19,005 nucleotides of DNA, from assembly GCA_000447185.1 (NCBI GenBank), contig KE647251.1, forward strand, positions 1-19,005. The letters run 5' to 3'. Origin of the DNA: Vairimorpha apis BRL 01 (lineage: Eukaryota > Microsporidia > Nosematidae). Below are positions 9,718-17,082 of this stretch, in pieces (position 1 is the stretch's first letter; every line of letters begins with the position of its first letter). A program made the translations under genes and the position numbers. The notes beneath the pieces are model-generated. The model was not told where the DNA came from. It searched no databases and saw only the letters and a program-made list of their open reading frames with translations.

Positions 9718-10494
9718 ATGCCACAAAATAATTTTGTTGAACAACATATTAAAAAATATGGTAGACAATTGGATTATGAAATTAAGCAATTAAAAAAAGA
9801 AGCTAGATCTGCAGCTATTTTAGGTAGAAAAGTTAAAAGATTACATGGAATTAAAGCAAAACTTTTTACTAAAAAACGAAGGAATGAAAAAATTCAACTT
9901 AAGAAAAATTTGAAAATTAAAGAAAAAATAGACAAAAACATATCGGTATATGATAATGATTCGCCATTACCACATTTCCTTCTTGATCGTGAACTTCAAC
10001 AACAAGGAAAAGATTTAAATAACAAAATAAAACAACAAAGACAGGATAGAGCTGCAAAATATTCTGTTCCTATAGCTGAAGTAAAAGGTGTATCAGAATC
10101 AGAAGTTTTTGGTGTAGTTGCTTCGGGTAAAAATAAATCTAAACATTGGAAAAGAATGGTTTCTAAGCCTTGTTTTGTTGGAAATGATTTTACAAGAAAA
10201 CCTCCAAAATATGAAAGATTTATTAGACCGATGGCTTTGCGATTTAAAAAAGCACATGTTAGTCATCCTGAACTTAAAACCACTTTTAATTTGCCTATTA
10301 TTGGTTTGAAAAAAAATCCACATTCAGATGTTTTTACAAATTTAGGTGTGCTATCTAAAGGGACAATTATTGAAGTAAATGTGAGTGAATTAGGAATTGT
10401 AAATTCTCAAGGAAATATTACGTGGGGAAAATATGCACAAATAACTAATCATCCAGAAAATGATGGATGTATTAACGCAGTACTTTTAGTATAA
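9718..10494 (+). CDS. NSA2: 60S ribosome biogenesis factor Nsa2
   Basis: Nucleolar assembly factor of the large ribosomal subunit (human TINP1/NSA2), needed in pre-60S particles for 27S pre-rRNA processing. The 258-residue product, from the MPQN start, matches the yeast protein (about 261). It begins MPQNNFVEQHIKKYGRQLDY like the family's [20 protein letters not shown]. A very basic helical region follows, with LHGIKAKLFTKKRRNEKIQ (about 42-60), then a C-terminal beta domain related to ribosomal protein eS8. It ends in the near-invariant KYAQITNHPENDGCINAVLL (238-257). Fifty-seven bases upstream are in frame and would add 19 hydrophobic residues, but these are not part of the family and precede the C block, so they are excluded. 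The frame is intact. The gene converges on MCM8 with 19 bases between stops. Confidence 0.98.
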   Translation: MPQNNFVEQHIKKYGRQLDYEIKQLKKEARSAAILGRKVKRLHGIKAKLFTKKRRNEKIQLKKNLKIKEKIDKNISVYDNDSPLPHFLLDRELQQQGKDLNNKIKQQRQDRAAKYSVPIAEVKGVSESEVFGVVASGKNKSKHWKRMVSKPCFVGNDFTRKPPKYERFIRPMALRFKKAHVSHPELKTTFNLPIIGLKKNPHSDVFTNLGVLSKGTIIEVNVSELGIVNSQGNITWGKYAQITNHPENDGCINAVLLV

Positions 10495-10513
10495 AAATAT
10501 AAATAAATATAAT
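10495..10513. terminator. 19-bp convergent gap with AATAAA for NSA2
   Basis: NSA2 and MCM8 end tail to tail 19 bases apart. AATAAA at 10502-10507 on the plus strand is placed to polyadenylate NSA2, with cleavage expected inside the MCM8 coding end, so the two transcripts probably overlap. I see no AATAAA for MCM8 on the minus strand within the gap. Confidence 0.4.
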
Positions 10514-12565
10514 TTATTCGAAATTTAATTTAAAATTTTTATCTGATTTTATTATTAAATGACCTTGATAATTTAATTGCTCTAAAACAATATCAAATGG
10601 TTTTTTTACGTCAGTAGATTTAAAAAGATTGTTTAATTCTTCTTTTGAAAATATGCAATTTCCTTTTTTATTTGATTCTTCTTTAAGTAAATCTAAAAAA
10701 TCTTTTATATTTTTTTTTATTAATTTTTTTTCTTCTTTTTCAAGTAATCTTTTATAAAATTCAATTACAAATAATGCATCATCTTTTGATGCAATACTTC
10801 TAAGTTCAATTTTAGCTCTACTTTCTGTTAATCTAATAAGTGATTCAAGATCTCTTGTTGTTGCATTTCTTTTTTCTCTTATATGTAAATAAAATTTTTT
10901 TATTTCTTCTTTAGCATTAACGCTTAAAGTTGGAAAAACTGATGCTCGTGCATAAGATAAATATTTTTTAATTATATTTACTGAAAAAATTTTTGTCTCA
11001 TCGGATCTGTTAAGTGATTTCATAAATTTATCAGTTTTAAGATTTGAAATAATTTTACTATAATTAACATTTGAAGTTGAACTAGACAAATGTTTTCTTT
11101 TTAAAATTTGATCTGAAATTTCAAAATTTTCTCTTTCATTTAAATTATCAATTAAAATAAAAATTAAGTCAAATCTAGATAATAACGCAGAATCAAATCT
11201 TAAATTTTCCTTTATTGTTTTTGATTGATTAAAATGGCCATATCTAGGATTTGATGCAGCTATTAAAGTAGTTCTAGTTGGTATACTACAAAAAACACCT
11301 CCCTTAGCAACAGTAACTTTTTGTTCTTCCATAGCTTCAAAAAGTGCAGAGTGATTGTCAATTTTATCAAATTCATCAATACAACACAAACCATTATCAG
11401 AAACAACCAAAGCACTCGCATCTGCCATAAAATCTCCAGAAACTGTATCATGTGTGATTGATACAGTTAATCCAGCTGTAGTAGTCAAATTTCCACTAAC
11501 ATATGTGCTCTTTGGTATAATCGAACATGACGCTGTTAACATTCTACTTTTTCCTAATCCAGGATCTCCAACTATTAATGTATGAATTTCAGATCTAACT
11601 TGACTTTGTCCTACGAATTTTCTTGTTCCTCCGAAAAGAGATAAAAGTAAACCAGTTTTAATAAGCTCATGTCCATAAATTGTTGGATATAGAGAATGAA
11701 TAAAAGAAGCTAAAATATTTTTTGTTTTGGATAATTTTTTAAATTCTAAGAAATCTTGCTCTTGACATTCTAGTTCTTCAACAAAAAGAGATTTGTTTTT
11801 TAAATGAATTAAATTATTAACATTTAAAATTAATTTATATAAATTTTCTCCTTCACTTTCTGCTTTAATTGTTCCACAAACACTTATTACGTCACCAGGT
11901 GACAAAGTACCTACAAAATCATCATAAATTAAGCATTCGATCATTGTATCGTCTTTTTCTTCGTAACTATTTAAATTATTAAATTTTTGAATTTTTATTT
12001 CTTGAATATCGCGAATAATAGTTTGTGAATGATTAAATTTAAAATTGAATGATTTAGATTTGCAATTTCCAATACAATTTGATGGTTGTTTAAAAATATT
12101 ATCTTGAAAATTTATAAAAATAAGTTCATTACATTTTTTACATTCAAAATATGCTTTATAAATTACTAATTTTTTAAAACCTACTCTACAAACAGTTCCT
12201 CTTAAATGTAACAATTTTCCTATTTGATTTGTTGAAATTGATATATTAGATTCAATTTTATTGTAAGATGTAATTCGAGTTATTATTTTGATTAAACCAA
12301 AATTATTCTCTTTTATAATTTCTGAAATAGCACAAGAAATACAATTTATAATAATGTCAAAATTTTGTTCTTGTGTTAATTTCTCGATAAGTTCTTTTAA
12401 GTTTTCATAAGTAATTAAAAATATTTTAATTTTTACAATATTTCGAATATTGACTTGAACTAACTCTATCAAATCTTTTTTAAATTCATTAATAAGTTTA
12501 ATTGATTCGTTAAAAACTGTATATTGGTCATCTGGAAAATATAAATTCCATGATTCTATATGCAT
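10514..12565 (-). CDS. MCM8: MCM8-type DNA helicase
   Basis: MCM-family AAA+ helicase of 683 residues (human MCM8 is about 840). MCM8, usually with MCM9, unwinds DNA during homologous recombination and crosslink repair, and is distinct from the replicative MCM2-7. In order there is an N-terminal OB domain with a zinc-binding set C142-x2-C145 and C164-x3-C168, Walker A GDPGLGKS (333-340), the beta-hairpin GNLTTTAGLTVS, Walker B CCIDEFD (394-400), sensor 1 AASNP (436-440) and arginine finger SRFDL (463-467). A winged-helix-like tail with FSKEELNNLF closes it. GDPGLGKS and N-TTT-x-GLTV are MCM8 hallmarks: MCM2-7 have GDP...AKS or SKS with GSSAVGLT-like hairpins, and MCM9 has GDPGTGKS. The frame is intact despite several long T runs. 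The ATG at 12565 has a TATCC context. MCM8 is absent from yeasts and most fungi; I do not know its distribution in microsporidia. Confidence 0.9.
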   Translation of the reverse strand: MHIESWNLYFPDDQYTVFNESIKLINEFKKDLIELVQVNIRNIVKIKIFLITYENLKELIEKLTQEQNFDIIINCISCAISEIIKENNFGLIKIITRITSYNKIESNISISTNQIGKLLHLRGTVCRVGFKKLVIYKAYFECKKCNELIFINFQDNIFKQPSNCIGNCKSKSFNFKFNHSQTIIRDIQEIKIQKFNNLNSYEEKDDTMIECLIYDDFVGTLSPGDVISVCGTIKAESEGENLYKLILNVNNLIHLKNKSLFVEELECQEQDFLEFKKLSKTKNILASFIHSLYPTIYGHELIKTGLLLSLFGGTRKFVGQSQVRSEIHTLIVGDPGLGKSRMLTASCSIIPKSTYVSGNLTTTAGLTVSITHDTVSGDFMADASALVVSDNGLCCIDEFDKIDNHSALFEAMEEQKVTVAKGGVFCSIPTRTTLIAASNPRYGHFNQSKTIKENLRFDSALLSRFDLIFILIDNLNERENFEISDQILKRKHLSSSTSNVNYSKIISNLKTDKFMKSLNRSDETKIFSVNIIKKYLSYARASVFPTLSVNAKEEIKKFYLHIREKRNATTRDLESLIRLTESRAKIELRSIASKDDALFVIEFYKRLLEKEEKKLIKKNIKDFLDLLKEESNKKGNCIFSKEELNNLFKSTDVKKPFDIVLEQLNYQGHLIIKSDKNFKLNFE

Positions 12566-12569
12566 TTAT

Positions 12570-12571
12570 GG
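12570..12571 (-). promoter_or_regulatory. CC start-context motif of MCM8
   Basis: Minus-strand TATCC, then ATAA, then ATG at 12565. It is a short version of the C block seen before other genes here. Confidence 0.45.
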
Positions 12572-13843
12572 ATAATTTAAAAATTTTTTTTATATTTTTT
12601 TGCATAAATAAAAAATTTTAAAACTATAAAATTTATTTTTAATGTTTGTAAATTTTTATCAAATAAAATCATTACGACTTTTTTAAATATTCTATGTTAA
12701 TATTTCTTTTAAACAATTCAACTAAGTAAAATAATTATTAAAAATAAAAAACATGATAATAAAAATTAAAAAATTTAAAACATTAATGTTAATCTTTAAA
12801 TTATAAAATTAGTTTTTAGTATTTATTCAATATTTAACTTAAAATTTATAGAGTATAATTTTTAAAAATTAAATAATAATTAACTTTTAATTTTTATAAA
12901 TAAAAATAATACATATTTATTTATGAAGAATTTTTATTAATCTATAAAATATAAAATACTAAATAATCATAAAAGTTAGTTAAATTTAAAACATTATATG
13001 AAGCTATTATCTATCTGTCTATAATTTTTATGAAATGGTAATCATAAATATAAAAAAGGTTTAATTAAAGATTATATTTAATTTAAATTAAAAAAGATCG
13101 TAGCTTCTAGTTAAACAAATAAAACATTAAAATTTTTTTACAAAAAATTATATTTTATTTTTTTAATTCAAATAAATCTTAAGAAATTTAAATTATAATA
13201 TTATATTAAAGAATTTATAAATGACTAAAAGTAAAAATTTATATATATTTGTTTAGAATTTAAAAAAAAACAAATTAAAAGCGTATTATATTAAAAAATT
13301 ATTATTTATCATTTTAAAAACTTGTAAAATATGTTTATAAAAACTAGATTGTTTATTCTATAATGTAAATGTCTTTTAATTTAATATAAATAATTAAAAA
13401 TATGTTTTATAAAATATAAAAATATATTAATATTTAAAATCTTATCTAAGTAAAAAGGCATAATAAAAACATATGTAATTTTTCAATAAAAAACATATTA
13501 ACATATAAATATATATTTTTATGCTACTTTTTTGATTAATTATAAAATATACTTTCATAATACTACCAATATTATCTTTAAAATATCTATTATAGTATTT
13601 AACATTAAATTTTATAATATACATAAATATATTATTAAAATATATATAAATTAGTTTTATATAGCAAATATTAAATTATTTAAATTTTTCATTTACAAAA
13701 TATTATAATTTAATTCAGATCTGTTCATTTTACTAAAAAAATTTACATTACTTTTTCTTTCAAAATAAAACATAATATTATATATAAAATATAGCAAAAA
13801 TATTTATTTATTAATGTAAATAACGATACGCAAAAATAATTTT
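12572..13843. other. A/T-rich intergenic region, no gene seen
   Basis: About 1.27 kb upstream of MCM8 and downstream of the small membrane-protein gene. A 60-codon minus-strand frame at 13442-13624 is rich in I, K, N, Y and F, lacks a C-block start and matches nothing; I regard it as chance. No RNA gene or repeat was recognised. Confidence 0.6.
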
Positions 13844-14250
13844 TTAAAATAAAATTTTATTTTTTAGATCAATAATTTTAAAAAATTTAACACTTAAAAA
13901 TAATATTATACTGAATAACAATATAACAGGAATAAATTTTCGAGATTTAAATATATTTTTAAAAGTGTCGAAAATTATCAAAAAAATCATAATTAATAAA
14001 GTAATTATTACAATCAAAAAACTTAAAATCATCATATTACTTCTTATATTAAAACTAAAGTTATTTTCTGTCGTTAATTCAAAATACTTTTTATCTTGCG
14101 TCTTTAAAGTTGGTATTTTTTTTTCAGTATTATAATCTTTATCTTGATAAATTTCAAAATTAAATAATTTGAAATTTTCTATAGTAGAACGATAATTATA
14201 AATTTCTTTTTTTTATCAATGAAATTTTTAATATTCGATTCTTTGGTCAT
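13844..14250 (-). CDS. Unrecognised small two-segment membrane protein, one frameshift as sequenced
   Basis: I do not recognise a family. Open from an ATG at 14250 (M-T-K-E-S-N) with an ACC context, the frame breaks in the run 14207-14214 (A8 on the coding strand). One more A opens it to the stop at 13844, giving about 135 residues. The first 78 or so are polar and charged (for example EIYNYRSTIENFKLFNFE and IPTLKTQDKKYFELTT). Then come two strongly hydrophobic segments, ILSFLIVIITLLIMIFLIIF and, after a basic KNIFKSRKF loop, IPVILLFSIILFLSVKFF, and a short KIIDLKNKILF tail. The shape is a soluble N-terminal part with a C-terminal membrane hairpin. The restored 78-codon polar frame in an A/T desert is itself evidence of a real gene. 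A nine-T run at 14116-14124 lies in frame without a break. Lineage-specific membrane proteins are common in microsporidia; function unknown. Confidence 0.65.
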
Positions 14251-14254
14251 TAGT

Positions 14255-14256
14255 GG
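14255..14256 (-). promoter_or_regulatory. CC start-context motif of the small membrane-protein gene
   Basis: Minus-strand TTTACC, then ACTA, then ATG at 14250. It supports starting the gene here rather than at the internal Met pair near 14035. Confidence 0.45.
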
Positions 14257-14946
14257 TAAATTTTGTGATTTTTATATTAATTAATTTACAATATCAAAAA
14301 TTTAATTTAAAATTGTAATTAACATAATAAATTAGTAGGAAGAATTGTTATAAATATAATATAAACTTAAAAACATTATATGATAAATTACATTTGAAAT
14401 TTAAATTTAATAAATTTTCAAATAAAATCAAAAATTTTAATTTATCAAAATTTTGTAAAAAAATAAATTTATAATTTTTTTAAAACTTCTTCAAAATTTT
14501 AAATAATGATAGAAAAATTAAAACAATGAATAATAATTTAGATAAAATTTTAAATAATTTTTTTTATATTGTATTTTAAACAAGTAATATTTTTTCTCAA
14601 TATATTTTTTTATAAATAACAAAAAATATTTATTTTATTTTTCAATTGATAAAATAATTATATATAAAAATATTCATAAGAAAATTATCATACGTTTTTT
14701 GCTAAAAAATAATTTAATTTTCAATAAGGTTTATTTTTTATATAATTGATATAAATTGAAAAATATTTTTTTTGATTATTTTCATTTACAATAATTCTTA
14801 TTCTATTTTTAATGGTAAATGTTTATTTTTTATTTAATTATTATAAATACTACTTTTTTTAATATAAAATTTAAATGTACAACTCTAAAAATTAACAGAT
14901 TATTATTGAGTATGTTTATCTTTTTACAATAACAATACACTTTTTT
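14257..14946. other. A/T-rich intergenic region between divergent genes
   Basis: About 0.7 kb between the membrane-protein gene and SEC23, which read away from each other. It must hold both promoters. I see no distinct element apart from A/T tracts. Confidence 0.55.
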
Positions 14947-14948
14947 AA

Positions 14949-14951
14949 CCC
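14949..14951 (+). promoter_or_regulatory. CCC start-context motif of SEC23
   Basis: TTAACCC, then TTAAA, then ATG at 14957. Confidence 0.7.
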
Positions 14952-14956
14952 TTAAA

Positions 14957-17077
14957 ATGGAAGATGCTATCAGAGAAATCGAGGAAAGAGATGGTGTAAG
15001 ACTCACTTGGAATATATGGAATACAAAAGGTGATGAAACAAGCAAAATACCTTTAGCTTGTATGTATAATGTTCATCAACACACTTTTCAGTTACAATAT
15101 GAACCAATTTATTGTTTGACTTGTAAATCAATTTTAAATTTTTGTTGTTCAATTGATTATGGAAGAAAAACGTGGCTTTGTATTATTTGCGGCAATTCAA
15201 ATAATTTACCAAGTCATGTTAAAGATATAAATCCTGAAAATATTTTACCTGAAATGAGTGAAGAAAATTCTACAATAGAATATGTCCTTAGCAAAGAAGC
15301 TGTTTTTCATCCAGCATTCTTTTTTATTGTTGATATTTGTACTTTTGATGAAGAACGACACAAATTGCTTATTGAATCTTTGTTGACAACATTTGAAAAA
15401 ATACCAGATGAGTGCTATGTAGGATTTATTAAATATGGAACTAATATCGAATTAATTGAAATAAATAGAAATAAACCTAAGAAAACATTCTTATTTTCAG
15501 GCCAGATTGAATACAACATTAAAATGCTTGAAAATTTAGAGGGGATGTCGATTAAAGGAATGAATTCTATTATAGGAAGATTTTTAATAAAAAAATCTGA
15601 ATGTAAAGAATTTTTTTATGATACAATAAAAAAACTACAAAGAGATCCATTTCCTGTTCTTCCTGCCTTTAAACCAATAAGATGTACTGGTGCAGCTATA
15701 TCCTTAGCTGTATCACTATTAGAAACAAATTTTAATAATTGTAGTGCTAAATATTTATTGTTTACACAAGGCCCTTGTACTTTTGGACCTGGCACAGTAA
15801 CTTCAGTTAAATATAAAGAAAAAGGGAAAAATGACTACATAGATGAAAATGATTCTGTTTACAATAATTCTGCATTAAAATATTATACTGAGTTGGGTGG
15901 AAGAATATCAAATTTAGGACATGGTTTAGATATTTTGGCTGCTACTATAGAAGACATTGGAATTGTACATATGGAAATGTTAACACGACAAACCGGTGGA
16001 ATGTTGATTATGGCACAAGATTTTGATCCTAAAATTTATATTTCTTCTTGTAGTAAATTACTGTCTAAATCTGATGATTTTTTATCACAAGGATTTAATG
16101 CTAAAATTATTGTAAAAACAGGTAAAAATTTAAAATATAACGGTATTTTAGGAATGGGAAAAAGTTCTAACATGGGATGGAAATTGGGATCTATTTTTCC
16201 TTCTACAAATATTACAATATTATTATCACAAACTCAAGAAGCGAAACATGAAGAATTTGGATATTTTCAAATTGTTACTCAGTATCAAAGAAGTGATAAA
16301 AAATTAATTCTTAGGGTTACTACTCTAGCTCGGATGTTTTCTGACAATAAAGAAGAGTGTCTTAATGGATTTGATGAAGAAGCTGCAACAGTATTCCAAG
16401 CAAGATTTTTATTACTTAAACAGTATGAAGAAGTTAAGGATTGTGAAAGAATGATAGATAAGAATTTGATAAGATTTGTAAGAGCTTTTGGAAATTTTTC
16501 TAAAGGTGTACCTAGTTCTTTAACTCTTCCTGAATCAATGAGCTATTATCCTAATTTTATGTTTTTTTTCAAAAGAAGTCTACTTGTTCAAACAGATAAT
16601 TCTTCTAAAGATGAATCTATATATTTTAAAAATTTATTATATAGAGAGAAAGTTTCAGAAGCTCTTAAATTGATAAAACCTGCTTTAATAGCTTACCATT
16701 ATGAGAATGGAGTTTATCCTGTTGAATTAGACACAAAATCTCTTCAACCTGATGTGATTTTAGTTTTAGATACTTTTCATAATGTAGTAGTAAGTCGGGG
16801 AAGTCACGTTGATTTATGGATTAAAGAAGGTTATCATAACAAAGAAGAATATGCTGCATTAAAAGAAGTTAAAGAGCAGTCAGAAGAATTTGCTCAAGAA
16901 CTTTGTCAAAGAGTTCCTACACCGCAGTTTTGCATTACTGCAGAAGGTAAATCACAACAAAGAATTCTGCATCATTATTTGAATCCAAGTTCAAGTGGTG
17001 TAGTTATTACAGAAAATATAAGTTATGATAAGTTTTTTGAAGCTTTATCTAGAGTAATTGTGAGTAGTGATGATTAA
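14957..17077 (+). CDS. SEC23: COPII coat subunit Sec23
   Basis: GTPase-activating subunit of the COPII inner coat. It pairs with Sec24, stimulates GTP hydrolysis by Sar1 and shapes vesicles leaving the endoplasmic reticulum. The protein has 706 residues, somewhat shorter than the usual 765 or so. The N-terminus (RDGVRLTWNIW) is typical. A zinc-finger set C53-x2-C56 and C75-x2-C78 is followed by the trunk domain, with HPAFFFIVDIC opening its vWA-like fold and RCTGAAISLAVSLLE and FTQGPCTFGPGTV within it. A helical region around DEEAATVFQARF follows, then a C-terminal gelsolin-like domain with VVVSRGSHVDLWIKEGY. The Arg near residue 669 in the GKSQQR element aligns with the residue of the family that reaches into Sar1 as an arginine finger (alignment made by eye). 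The frame is intact, although it contains an eight-T run at 16562-16569. Sec24 and Sar1 are not in the window. Confidence 0.97.
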   Translation: MEDAIREIEERDGVRLTWNIWNTKGDETSKIPLACMYNVHQHTFQLQYEPIYCLTCKSILNFCCSIDYGRKTWLCIICGNSNNLPSHVKDINPENILPEMSEENSTIEYVLSKEAVFHPAFFFIVDICTFDEERHKLLIESLLTTFEKIPDECYVGFIKYGTNIELIEINRNKPKKTFLFSGQIEYNIKMLENLEGMSIKGMNSIIGRFLIKKSECKEFFYDTIKKLQRDPFPVLPAFKPIRCTGAAISLAVSLLETNFNNCSAKYLLFTQGPCTFGPGTVTSVKYKEKGKNDYIDENDSVYNNSALKYYTELGGRISNLGHGLDILAATIEDIGIVHMEMLTRQTGGMLIMAQDFDPKIYISSCSKLLSKSDDFLSQGFNAKIIVKTGKNLKYNGILGMGKSSNMGWKLGSIFPSTNITILLSQTQEAKHEEFGYFQIVTQYQRSDKKLILRVTTLARMFSDNKEECLNGFDEEAATVFQARFLLLKQYEEVKDCERMIDKNLIRFVRAFGNFSKGVPSSLTLPESMSYYPNFMFFFKRSLLVQTDNSSKDESIYFKNLLYREKVSEALKLIKPALIAYHYENGVYPVELDTKSLQPDVILVLDTFHNVVVSRGSHVDLWIKEGYHNKEEYAALKEVKEQSEEFAQELCQRVPTPQFCITAEGKSQQRILHHYLNPSSSGVVITENISYDKFFEALSRVIVSSDD

Positions 17078-17082
17078 ATAAA
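17077..17082 (+). terminator. Possible polyadenylation signal overlapping the SEC23 stop
   Basis: TAAATAAA places an AATAAA on the last base of the stop codon. Overlap of stop and polyadenylation signal would fit very short 3' untranslated regions, but chance is not excluded. Confidence 0.35.

Noticed and set aside
10514..12565. One of the replicative MCM2-7, or MCM9
   Set aside because: Walker A is GDPGLGKS rather than the AKS/SKS forms of MCM2-7 or GDPGTGKS of MCM9, and the hairpin has N-TTT-x-GLTV.
13442..13624. 60-codon minus-strand frame
   Set aside because: Low-complexity I/K/N/Y/F composition, no C block and no family resemblance.
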